DNA of 53,396 nt, from positions 1 to 53,396 of the forward strand of contig CAITNV010000023.1 in NCBI GenBank assembly GCA_903893855.1, given 5' to 3'. The translations under genes and the position numbers were made by a program. The stretch is from Candidatus Tayloriibacteriota bacterium (lineage in GTDB: Bacteria; Patescibacteriota; Minisyncoccia; Phycocordibacterales; PALSA-1337). Under the pieces are notes generated by a model, which did not search any database, was not told the origin of the DNA, and worked only from the letters and a program-made list of their open reading frames with translations. Numbering within the stretch: position 1 is the first letter of the stretch; each line of letters starts with the position of its first letter. Below, piece by piece: positions 39,725 through 48,433 of this stretch.

Positions 39725-41824
39725 CTATTTCATCGAACTCTTTCGCGTTTTCGCAGCCTTCCCCTTCTTCTCTTCTTTCGCTGCACGTTCGGTCTTCTTA
39801 CGAAGCGCTTCAAGTTCATCGCGAAGTATCGCTGCAGTCTCGAAATCGAGCACCTTAACAGCTTCGCTCATCTGTCGTTCTTTCTCAGCTATGACCTTCT
39901 TGGGATTTTCTTTGAAAGCAATTTCGTCGATTTTAATAAGTTCGACCACCGCTTTATCATGATCGCTTCGAAGCTGATCGGTAATATCGTGAATCTTTTT
40001 GAGAATTGTCTGTGGAGTGATGCCGTGCTTAGTATTGTACGCGGTCTGAATTGTTCGACGACGCTCGGTCTCGGCAATAGCGCGATTGAGCGATCCTGTC
40101 ATATGATCCGCATAGAGAATCACTCGTCCAGCTGCATTACGCGCAGCACGACCAATAGTCTGAATGAGCGAAGTATCAGAACGCAAAAAGCCTTCTTTAT
40201 CTGCATCAAGAATACCGATAAGCGACACTTCCGGTAGGTCGAGTCCCTCTCGGAGCAAGTTCACACCAATGAGACAATCAAATTTACCGCGACGAAATTC
40301 CGTAAGAATAGTAATTCGATCAATCGTTTTAATATCACTATGTAAATATTCGGCTTTAATTCCCTTCTCTTTAAGGTATACCGAAAGGTCCTCCGCCATT
40401 TTCTTGGTGAGGGTTGTCGCTATCGCGCGTTCATTACGAGCGATGACTTTGGTCGCTTCTTCAATGAAGTCGAAAATTTGTCCTTTATATGTAGTAGATC
40501 CAGTCACTGGCTTAATATCAATCACCGGATCGACAAGACCCGTCGGACGAATGACTTGTTCAACGGTGCGTCCCGCAGGTGGCACGCTAAGTTCTCGCTC
40601 ATAACTACCCGGAGTCGCGGACGTATATATAGTCTGGCCAACAGCCTTGTCGAATTCAGCAAAAGTAAGCGGACGATTATCCCGCGCCGAAGGAAGACGG
40701 AAGCCATAGTCAATGAGCGTACTCTTACGTGAAGCATCGCCAGCATACATTCCTCCAAGCTGTGGCACCGTCACATGCGATTCATCGATGATGGTGAGAA
40801 AGTCGGGAACCATTTCTCCGGTCTTTGGATCCTTCACATGAGGGAAATATGCAAGCAACGTGTCCGGAGCTTCACCAGGCATTTTACCTGAGAAGTGCCG
40901 AGAATAATTCTCAATACCATTGCAATACCCCACTTCGCGAATGAGAGCGAGATCGTATTTCACCCTTCGCTTCAAGCGTTCGGTCTCGATGACTTTGCCG
41001 GCCTTTTCGAGTTCTTTCAATCGCGATTCAAGCTCAGCGCCGATAGTCTTAAATGCTCGCTTTGATTGTTCATCATTACTAATGAAATGCTTCGCAGGGA
41101 AAATAAATACTGTCGCGACACTTCGCACCACAGCGCGGGTAATAGAGTCAATCTCGGTTATACTCGATATCGTTGACATGTCATATTCGATACGATAAAT
41201 AATGCGTTCATTCACCGGCATAATCTCAATAACATTCCCCACTCCACGAAAACTTCCGGGAGTTATGTCTGCGTTAGTACGAGTAAAATGAATATCAATG
41301 AGCCAACGAATGAGTTCATTACGCGAGATTTCCATGCCACGCGCAAGCTTCATATTTACCTTTTGGTATTCTTCTGGTGAACCGAGGCCATATATGCACG
41401 ATACCGAAGCGACAATGATCACATCACGACGTGTGAGGAGTGCTTGTGTCGAAGCGTGGCGAAGGCGGTCGATCTCTTCATTGATCATTGCTTCTTTCTC
41501 GATATAGGTGTCGGTAACCGGCATATACGCTTCTGGCTGATAATAGTCGTAGTATGAGACGAAATAATGCACGGCATTATTAGGAAAAAATTCCCGATAC
41601 TCCTGAGCGAGCTGGGCTGCAAGCGTCTTATTGTGAGCGATGACAAGCGTCGGCTTATTGTGGGCCGCGATAACATTCGCCGCGGTAAATGTCTTACCCG
41701 ACCCAGTAACACCAAAAAGCGTCTGATGACGCAAACCTTTTTTGAGCCCATCAACGAGGCCCTCTATAGCCTTCGGTTGATCTCCTGCTGGTTCAAATTG
41801 TGATACTAAATTAAAAAGTGACAT
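39725..41824 (-). CDS. uvrB: excinuclease ABC subunit B
   Basis: GVTGSGKTFTAANVIA, YYDYYQPEAYMP, LREGLDLPEVSLIGILDADKEGFLRS. Confidence 0.97.
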   Translation of the reverse strand: MSLFNLVSQFEPAGDQPKAIEGLVDGLKKGLRHQTLFGVTGSGKTFTAANVIAAHNKPTLVIAHNKTLAAQLAQEYREFFPNNAVHYFVSYYDYYQPEAYMPVTDTYIEKEAMINEEIDRLRHASTQALLTRRDVIIVASVSCIYGLGSPEEYQKVNMKLARGMEISRNELIRWLIDIHFTRTNADITPGSFRGVGNVIEIMPVNERIIYRIEYDMSTISSITEIDSITRAVVRSVATVFIFPAKHFISNDEQSKRAFKTIGAELESRLKELEKAGKVIETERLKRRVKYDLALIREVGYCNGIENYSRHFSGKMPGEAPDTLLAYFPHVKDPKTGEMVPDFLTIIDESHVTVPQLGGMYAGDASRKSTLIDYGFRLPSARDNRPLTFAEFDKAVGQTIYTSATPGSYERELSVPPAGRTVEQVIRPTGLVDPVIDIKPVTGSTTYKGQIFDFIEEATKVIARNERAIATTLTKKMAEDLSVYLKEKGIKAEYLHSDIKTIDRITILTEFRRGKFDCLIGVNLLREGLDLPEVSLIGILDADKEGFLRSDTSLIQTIGRAARNAAGRVILYADHMTGSLNRAIAETERRRTIQTAYNTKHGITPQTILKKIHDITDQLRSDHDKAVVELIKIDEIAFKENPKKVIAEKERQMSEAVKVLDFETAAILRDELEALRKKTERAAKEEKKGKAAKTRKSSMK

Positions 41825-41873
41825 ATGATTACAGTCAATATTACTATACTATATATCGTGAAAACTGATGCTA

Positions 41874-41901
41874 TTGACTTATTTATTATACATGTTATAC
41901 A
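41874..41901 (+). promoter_or_regulatory. promoter of the 41983 gene
   Basis: TTGACT-N16-TATACA. Confidence 0.6.
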
Positions 41902-41982
41902 TAACGTAGCAATTTGACAGCTCCATGGAGAATTAACTCATGGGGTGATTGAACGAAATGATCTTAAATAATATCTAGAAAT

Positions 41983-42417
41983 ATGAATGAAATGACATAC
42001 AGTATCAGCATAAGCCCAGATGCCGTAAGTAAACTTGGTATTCAAACACTCAGGTCAATTAGTTGCACCCGCAAGGGTTTCATTGTGGTGGTCGAAAGCA
42101 TCATTGCAGCCGGTAGCGAAGCTACTACCACTGCCAATGGAAACCTTAAAGCAGTCTTCCACAAGCCAGCAAAAGACTGTAGTATCTTGGTGGATCGATT
42201 GCTGCGAATACTTCGAGGTCCGAAAATTTTTATGATCGAACAGATCATCGAACCTTCGGTACGGAGTGACATCGGCAGCACAGCGAGACTGATAATCAAT
42301 TTGTATCGGGGCGAAGTTCGGCCGGATGATGTGATCATCGTCTATTTCTACAACGACAAACCGATCTGTATCGAACATTCATGGGCCACCGGCGAATGGA
42401 CCTACTCGTTACGTTGA
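41983..42417 (+). CDS. hypothetical protein, paralogue of 44427-44867
   Basis: Shared C-terminus (RLIINLYRGE...VIIVYFYNDKPICIEHSWATGEWTYSLR) and GSEATTTANGNLKAVF. Confidence 0.65.
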   Translation: MNEMTYSISISPDAVSKLGIQTLRSISCTRKGFIVVVESIIAAGSEATTTANGNLKAVFHKPAKDCSILVDRLLRILRGPKIFMIEQIIEPSVRSDIGSTARLIINLYRGEVRPDDVIIVYFYNDKPICIEHSWATGEWTYSLR

Positions 42418-42424
42418 GCTTCAA

Positions 42425-42457
42425 GCATTCTGATCGAAGGGTCGGAATGCTTTTTCT
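42425..42457 (+). terminator. rho-independent terminator
   Basis: GCATTC-N14-GAATGC-TTTTTC. Confidence 0.85.
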
Positions 42458-42486
42458 TTTAGTCTTATAAAAATTTTTTAATAAAG

Positions 42487-42515
42487 TTGACACTATTAAA
42501 GTTGTATGCTAACGT
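42487..42515 (+). promoter_or_regulatory. promoter of the 42567 gene
   Basis: TTGACA-N17-TAACGT with TGC extended -10. Confidence 0.55.
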
Positions 42516-42566
42516 ATTTTTAGGTAGATTTTTAAATAACAAAACCAAGAAAGGCTATAGAAAAAA

Positions 42567-43175
42567 ATGGCTGCTGCAATACATAAAGTTGGAGAACCAC
42601 GCTTCTGGGAAGTGTGGCGACGGTCTGGAGCAATTGGCAGGGTCGTTCCACCGAAAACCATCGATAGTGGACCGCCACTGGGATCAGAGAAAATCGAAGA
42701 ATTGCTCGAGCAGGCTGCTAGATTTGGATTACCCATTTATTTGGGATTCCCGAGAAGCGAGCAGTTCGAGATCTTGGGTGTCATGAATGACCGAACACAG
42801 AGGGTTTTTACTGTGCTATTCTCTATTATGGCTACGCGTAACAATCTCGACAGAACGATTGCAGCACGGGCTTTCGACTCAGCATTCGGAATCACCGAAC
42901 TGCGGGCGTACGGCATGGGCTTACAAGACATGATGTTCTCGAAGATGCAAACCACCGAACTTCTTGCCGAGAGCATTCGATTGGAGGGCATGTATGCTGA
43001 AGTTCAAGACCTCTTGGAGAAAACGATCATGTATCAGTTCCCTCAAGTCGAACTCGGCTCTGCCGTGTGCATTCTAGACGACTTTGTCGTCGCAGTGATT
43101 CCACGGGGCGTTACGTTCGATGACCTCGAAAAGCGATTCCCCGGCTTTAACGAGCAGTTGCTGACGCGAATCTAA
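42567..43175 (+). CDS. hypothetical protein
   Basis: 202-aa ORF; SD-like AGAAAGG; own promoter and terminator. Confidence 0.65.
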   Translation: MAAAIHKVGEPRFWEVWRRSGAIGRVVPPKTIDSGPPLGSEKIEELLEQAARFGLPIYLGFPRSEQFEILGVMNDRTQRVFTVLFSIMATRNNLDRTIAARAFDSAFGITELRAYGMGLQDMMFSKMQTTELLAESIRLEGMYAEVQDLLEKTIMYQFPQVELGSAVCILDDFVVAVIPRGVTFDDLEKRFPGFNEQLLTRI

Positions 43176-43182
43176 TTCTTCA

Positions 43183-43216
43183 CCCACGTGCCGTAAATGG
43201 CAGGTGGGCTTTTATT
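43183..43216 (+). terminator. rho-independent terminator
   Basis: CCCACgTGCC-gtaaat-GGCAgGTGGG-CTTTTATTT. Confidence 0.85.
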
Positions 43217-43219
43217 TAA

Positions 43220-43247
43220 TTGACTTCTATATATTGTGTATTAGTAT
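43220..43247 (+). promoter_or_regulatory. promoter now separated from the 44427 gene by an IS30 element
   Basis: TTGACT-N16-TAGTAT; IS begins ~27 nt after the predicted start site. Confidence 0.5.
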
Positions 43248-43280
43248 GTTAAACAAAGCACTTTCCCGCCCGACGGCCTC

Positions 43281-44336
43281 AATTAGAATGAATCATTTTC
43301 TTTTGTTTCTCCGAATTTCTCGGAGATTTTTTTGTTTACGACAAAGGGTTAAGGCTTCAGAAGGGGTTTGAAAGTCGAGGCATTCCATGAATCGATCGTT
43401 AAGCTTCTTTTCCATCTTCTTCCAGAATGTAGGAGGATATTTTGAAATATCACTTCCTTTGGGAACGTCATCACGTATCTCTCCATTTACATTTTCAATT
43501 GATCCTTTCTCCCATGAATGGTAGGGGTGGCAAAAATATATCCTGATACTGAGTTCTTTCTCGAGCTCTTTGTGCCGTACGAAGAGGATATCGTTGTCAG
43601 TGGTTCCTGTCTTCCACTCAGAATACCTTTCTTTGATCTTCCACATCGCTTTGTGGATGGCAGGTACGGTCACGTCATATATCGGTTCGAAAAATGATAC
43701 ACGTAACTTACGATCAGTAGCTGTGAGTACGATCCCTTTTCCTCCTTTCCCTGATACGATGAAATCGAACTCTGCATGCCCGACTCTCATCCTTTCGTTG
43801 ATATACTTAGGTCGTTTGTCGATGAAGGTTCTACCATCAAGGGTACCTTTGTTACCCCTCTTCTTTCCTCGCTTCTTTTCCTTTTTCAATTTCGCCTCGA
43901 TTTTCCTCCCATACGGAGACTTTATGTACCGATATATGCTCTCTTTTGAGATGTAGGGGATATTCTTTTCTCTTTTGTATCTGAGCCTCCCTGAAATACC
44001 TTCAGGTGACTGTCCTGCAAGGAGTGATATCTCAACAAATTCCTTAAGTCTTTTGTCCTCAACAATCTTCATTCCTTGGTATTTTGCTTCTTGACGACTC
44101 ACGTATGCCTTGTGCTTTGCCTTCAGGGGATCATAGATACCATTTACTTTGTTTCTCTCTACTTCATTCCATATTGCTGATGATGCTCGTTGGAGAGCGT
44201 CTCCCACATCTTCATATGAGTATCCTTTCTTTCTCAAGAGATATATTTCATTACGTTCACTGTCAGAAAACCGCGAGAAGTTTCTGGTTCTTAAGTTTTT
44301 TTCATAGGTACAGAATACAGGAGATTCATTCTAATT
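43281..44336 (-). mobile_element. IS30-family insertion sequence
   Basis: 14-bp perfect terminal inverted repeats AATTAGAATGAATC (43281-43294) / GATTCATTCTAATT (44323-44336) flanking an IS30 transposase. Confidence 0.85.
43293..44237 (-). CDS. IS30-family transposase (N-terminus out of frame with the upstream ATG)
   Basis: DDE motifs (HAEFDFIVSG, TDNDILF, HPYHSWEKGSIENVNGEIR). Homologous N-terminus continues upstream of TTG 44237 without an in-frame ATG. Confidence 0.85.
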   Translation of the reverse strand: MRKKGYSYEDVGDALQRASSAIWNEVERNKVNGIYDPLKAKHKAYVSRQEAKYQGMKIVEDKRLKEFVEISLLAGQSPEGISGRLRYKREKNIPYISKESIYRYIKSPYGRKIEAKLKKEKKRGKKRGNKGTLDGRTFIDKRPKYINERMRVGHAEFDFIVSGKGGKGIVLTATDRKLRVSFFEPIYDVTVPAIHKAMWKIKERYSEWKTGTTDNDILFVRHKELEKELSIRIYFCHPYHSWEKGSIENVNGEIRDDVPKGSDISKYPPTFWKKMEKKLNDRFMECLDFQTPSEALTLCRKQKNLREIRRNKRK

Positions 44337-44426
44337 CAAAAGAGAATTCGGGTTTTAATATATTTTTCAGACAAATCCCTCAGTACAACAATAAAATAGG
44401 TCACTACGGCAACAACGAAAGGTAAC

Positions 44427-44867
44427 ATGAGCGTCCCAAACATTGAGTATCGTGTAATTAATTGTCCCGAGGTCGCCGCTAAGCTCGGCCACCTCACGTA
44501 CACAGCTATTGATTCGGTCCGCATTAAGCTAATCGTCGCACTACAAGGCATCGTGAAAGCTGACGGCGAAGCAACTGATGAAGCCATCGGCAAAAACCTT
44601 CAGGAAGCATTTGATTTGCACAGTCAAAATGTCACGCCGCTACTAGAAAAGTTCCAGCGTTTGGTACTTGAGCCAGCGCCTCGCCGAATAGACCAAAGTA
44701 TTATTGCCGAAACGGACAGCACGTTGAATAGCAATGCCAAGTTAATACTGACGTTTTTTTACGATGAATCCCCGAGATGTGAGCTCAGAATTTATTTCTG
44801 CGGCGAGCAGCCACTCTTCATTGAGTGCGAATCTCGTGTGAGTACATGGGGCTTTAGATTACGTTAA
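44427..44867 (+). CDS. hypothetical protein, paralogue of 41983-42417
   Basis: KLILTFFYDESPRCELRIYFCGEQPLFIECESRVSTWGFRLR; SD GAAAGG. Confidence 0.65.
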   Translation: MSVPNIEYRVINCPEVAAKLGHLTYTAIDSVRIKLIVALQGIVKADGEATDEAIGKNLQEAFDLHSQNVTPLLEKFQRLVLEPAPRRIDQSIIAETDSTLNSNAKLILTFFYDESPRCELRIYFCGEQPLFIECESRVSTWGFRLR

Positions 44868-44872
44868 TTTAT

Positions 44873-44904
44873 CGCATTCTGATTGAAAGATCAGGATGTT
44901 TTTT
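44873..44904 (+). terminator. rho-independent terminator
   Basis: GCATTCTGAT...ATCAGGATGT-TTTTT; sequence related to the 42425 terminator. Confidence 0.75.
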
Positions 44905-44977
44905 ATTTATTAAAATTTTGACTAGCCATATAAAAACCCCGCTTTCGCGAGGTCTGGGAACAATGTACGTACTACTG

Positions 44978-45478
44978 CTAAGCCACAGTTGTCTTTCTGG
45001 CGAGGGAAACACTCCACCATTGACCATTGGTAAATACGCAACGAATGCGACGGCCATGGCTAGTCCGACCATTGGTCTGGCAGTATACCCAACCAGACAT
45101 GCACTCCGCTGGCATGGTAATAATCTGGAAGCCAGTCTTCGAAGAGAAGTGCAAGAGTTCTCCGGATCGCACCCGAGCAATGACCGAAGCAACGTACACT
45201 TCACGCTCATTTTTTGTCATGAGCTCAGGTTCCGCAACATCTGATCTTTGCAGTCTAAAGAATTCCCGACGGCCAAAACCATCCCCAAGGTCTCGCCACA
45301 CCACACTTGCATCTTTTGGAGCAAGAGTGTCGCCCCGCTTCTTTTTATAAAGCCGATCCTGTTGTGGGGGCTTGTCACGAACAGTTATCGTCGCAATGAA
45401 CTCTTTCCTTGGTGGCTTTGCACTAGCAGGCACCGTCTTTCTGAACGGACTTCTGAGTAATCTTGTCTCAACTGGCAT
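44978..45478 (-). CDS. hypothetical protein
   Basis: SD AAAGGA upstream of ATG 45478; basic protein. Confidence 0.5.
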   Translation of the reverse strand: MPVETRLLRSPFRKTVPASAKPPRKEFIATITVRDKPPQQDRLYKKKRGDTLAPKDASVVWRDLGDGFGRREFFRLQRSDVAEPELMTKNEREVYVASVIARVRSGELLHFSSKTGFQIITMPAECMSGWVYCQTNGRTSHGRRIRCVFTNGQWWSVSLARKTTVA

Positions 45479-45613
45479 AATTCCTTTCAACGTTGATGTT
45501 TACTGCATTACCGACATTTTAAACAATGAACATATGAGCATATAAGGTACCGCGCCGTATATGCAAAGAGCCCTGTTTCCGGGGCTCGTTTCTGGGATTC
45601 ATTCTTTCTTTCG

Positions 45614-45706
45614 TTATGAGAGTTTCGAATGCATCACAAAGGCTAGCCCCGGAGTGGTACCAGTAATCAGTAGGGTCACCTTAATAAATGTGGCATTTGA
45701 AATCAT
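45614..45706 (-). CDS. 30-aa hydrophobic peptide, probably leaderless (MISNATFIKVTLLITGTTPGLAFVMHSKLS)
   Basis: Promoter TTTACA-N17-TACAAT (45714-45742) places the start site within about 1 nt of the ATG; GAGCCC...GGGCTC hairpin follows. Confidence 0.4.
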   Translation of the reverse strand: MISNATFIKVTLLITGTTPGLAFVMHSKLS

Positions 45707-45764
45707 GTGTACGATTGTAGCGGATATTGAGGTTTTTGTAAATATGGGGTGTTGAAAAGAAGTT

Positions 45765-46763
45765 TTACCGCTTCCTAAGCAATACTTTCTCCACCGCCGC
45801 TTTAATGTGACTTACTCCCATACCATAGTGCTCGATGAGCTCTGCCGGAGTGCCTGATTGGCCGAATTGATCACGGACACCGATGAATTCCACAGGAACT
45901 GGAGCGTGTTGAGCAAGGCATTCAGCTACTGCACTTCCCATCCCGCCTGCGATCTGATGCTCTTCGACGGTCACTATTGCACCAGTTTCTTGAGCGAGAG
46001 TCCAGATGGCTTGTTCATCGAGAGGTTTAATCGTCGCGAGATTCACTACTTTCACCGCAACACCCTCGTTCTCAAGCTCTTGTGCAGCCGAAAGAGCCTT
46101 ATGAAGAAGCGCGCCCGTGGCTACGATTCCTACTACTGCTTTCCCTTCTTTCGGAGCGAAATATACTTCAGCTTTCCCTATCGTAAATGGCGTCTGATCA
46201 CTCGTAATGATCGGCGTTTTGTCTCGGGCAAGGCGGATGTATACTGGCGTGGTGGTCTTCGCCGCAGCGACGATGGCTTTCCTAGCTTCGATAGCGTCAC
46301 ATGGAGAAAGCACTACCATCCGTGGCATCACTCGGGTAATAGCAATGTCTTCAATTGCCTGATGCGTTCCTCCATCGGGACCGACTGATACACCCGCATG
46401 TGAACCAGCAATCTTCACTGGCCGATAATTGTATGCAATAGTCGTGCGAATCTGCTCCCAATTGCGTCCGGGGCTAAACATCGCATATGAAGTGATAAAT
46501 GGCACTTTACCCATAGCAGCCATACCACTCGCAACCGCCGCAAGATTCTGTTCTGCAATGCCGATCTCGAGGAAGCGCGTTGGGAATTTCTCTTTAAAAA
46601 GGTACATTTGTGTCGATTCAGTAAGGTCAGCACAAAGGCCCACAACATTCATATCTGCTTCTGCAGCCACTACCAAACCTTCGCCAAAACCCTTGCGAAT
46701 CGGAACTTGCTCGACATCTTTGTCGAACATTTTTTCATTGAGTTTTTGTAAGGGGTTCAGCAT
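45765..46763 (-). CDS. transketolase, C-terminal subunit
   Basis: Pyrimidine-binding and C-terminal domains (VGLCADLTESTQMYLFKEKFPTRFLEIGIAEQNLAAVASGMAAMGKVPF). Confidence 0.93.
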   Translation of the reverse strand: MLNPLQKLNEKMFDKDVEQVPIRKGFGEGLVVAAEADMNVVGLCADLTESTQMYLFKEKFPTRFLEIGIAEQNLAAVASGMAAMGKVPFITSYAMFSPGRNWEQIRTTIAYNYRPVKIAGSHAGVSVGPDGGTHQAIEDIAITRVMPRMVVLSPCDAIEARKAIVAAAKTTTPVYIRLARDKTPIITSDQTPFTIGKAEVYFAPKEGKAVVGIVATGALLHKALSAAQELENEGVAVKVVNLATIKPLDEQAIWTLAQETGAIVTVEEHQIAGGMGSAVAECLAQHAPVPVEFIGVRDQFGQSGTPAELIEHYGMGVSHIKAAVEKVLLRKR

Positions 46764-46824
46764 TTTAAAATTTTAATAAAGTTTTTGTGATATTTTTATT
46801 GACAAAACATACGCAACAGCTTTG

Positions 46825-47667
46825 CTACATATGAAGCGCTTCGCGGGCAGTAGCAATCTCCTCCGGTGTTGTCGGAGGCTTACCATGCCATTCGAACTTT
46901 CGCTCGAAAGCAGGAATTCCTTTCGATGCTATCGTGCGCGCAAGAATAACCGAAGGCTTGTCGAATATTGCTCGAGCTTCACCGAACGCTCGGTCAATAT
47001 CAAGGAAATTATGCCCATCGCACTCCTGCACATGCCAACCGAAAGCACGCCATTTGTCCCCCAAAGGTTCAAGCGGCATGATATCCTCAGTAAATCCATC
47101 AATCTGTATACAGTTACGATCTACAACTACCGTGAGATTATGCAAACGCTCCTTACCCGCAAGCATAATTGCTTCCCAATTATTTCCTTCATCAAGCTCG
47201 CCATCGCCCAAGAGGCAGAAGATTTGCTTCGACGACACCGCTCCGTGATCCATTCTGTCAGCAATAGCCATACCAACTGCCTGAGAAAGTCCGCAACCAA
47301 GCGGGCCAGATGAAGTCTCAAGTGCCGGTAACCATTCGCGATGCGGGTGCCCTTGGAGTATCGAGCCGAATTTGCGTAGTGTTGCGAGCTTGTCCATAGG
47401 AAAATAGCCCGCATGTGCCATGGTCGCATAGAGTACCGGAGCAATGTGGCCATTTGAGAGGACAAGCCTGTCGCGTTCTAGCCAATCGGGTCGCTTAGAG
47501 TCGTACTTCATCGCACCTGAGAAATAGAGATAGGTAAAAATATCCGCCATATCAAGAGGACCGGCAGTGTGGCCGGATTTTGCCTCGATAAGCATCTCGA
47601 TAATCGACACTCGAATATCGTGCGCTTTGGTTTCAAGCTCGCGGACTTTTGCGTCAGTGAGAGACAT
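46825..47667 (-). CDS. transketolase, N-terminal subunit
   Basis: TPP domain (SGHTAGPLDMADIFTYLYF...LLGDGELDEGNNWEAIM). Confidence 0.93.
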   Translation of the reverse strand: MSLTDAKVRELETKAHDIRVSIIEMLIEAKSGHTAGPLDMADIFTYLYFSGAMKYDSKRPDWLERDRLVLSNGHIAPVLYATMAHAGYFPMDKLATLRKFGSILQGHPHREWLPALETSSGPLGCGLSQAVGMAIADRMDHGAVSSKQIFCLLGDGELDEGNNWEAIMLAGKERLHNLTVVVDRNCIQIDGFTEDIMPLEPLGDKWRAFGWHVQECDGHNFLDIDRAFGEARAIFDKPSVILARTIASKGIPAFERKFEWHGKPPTTPEEIATAREALHM

Positions 47668-47704
47668 GCGTATATTATATCATACGCAAGAGTTTGTTTC
47701 GCAA

Positions 47705-48388
47705 TTAAATATTCTCGAACTTCTGGAAAGCGTCTACGACATTACCGTTATCGAAGATGGCCGAACCGACAATAAGCCGATCTGCTCCAGCGTCGCGGAG
47801 AATTCCAGCATCTTCTATAGATACGCTGCCGTCAACCGATATCGTCTTCTCTGGAAAGCGTTCTTTGAGTTCGCGGACCTTCTCAATAACCTGTGGGTTG
47901 AAGTCTTGCCCTTGGAAGCCGATCTTGTCGATACCCATGCACTGCACCACATCGATATCATGAATGTAAGGAGCGATATCATCGACTGGAGTGTCGATAT
48001 TAATTGCGAGACCAATCTCCACCCGACCAAGAAGCGTAGCGATAATTGCCTCCATTCGGTCGGCGATTTTACCCGAGCCCTTCAATGCCTCATAGTGAAT
48101 GATGAGTCGCTTTGCTCCAGCAAGCACCCAGTTCTCAAGCTCGGTCTCAGGGTCAGCTATCATAAGATCCATCTCATAGTCGACATCTTCCCAATACGGT
48201 AGTCCTCGCTCTTCGCGAAGGATCGCTTCGAAGTTATCATCCTGCTTCTTATATGGCCAGCAGGGCTTGGGAGTGAATTTCCCATCACAGATGTCTACTT
48301 GAACAAGATTGACCATACCCTTAACCATCTCGACCTTCTCTTCGAGTTCAGCAAAATCTTTTGGCAGTATAGCGGGGATTATTTCCAT
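47705..48388 (-). CDS. rpe: ribulose-phosphate 3-epimerase-like protein
   Basis: MEIIPAILPKDFAELEEKV, QVDICDGKFTPKPCWP, ISVDGSVSIEDAGILRDAGADRLIVGSAIF. Confidence 0.8.
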   Translation of the reverse strand: MEIIPAILPKDFAELEEKVEMVKGMVNLVQVDICDGKFTPKPCWPYKKQDDNFEAILREERGLPYWEDVDYEMDLMIADPETELENWVLAGAKRLIIHYEALKGSGKIADRMEAIIATLLGRVEIGLAINIDTPVDDIAPYIHDIDVVQCMGIDKIGFQGQDFNPQVIEKVRELKERFPEKTISVDGSVSIEDAGILRDAGADRLIVGSAIFDNGNVVDAFQKFENI

Positions 48389-48433
48389 GTATTTAAATTA
48401 ATTATATAAATTGTACACAATACTTCGTACATA

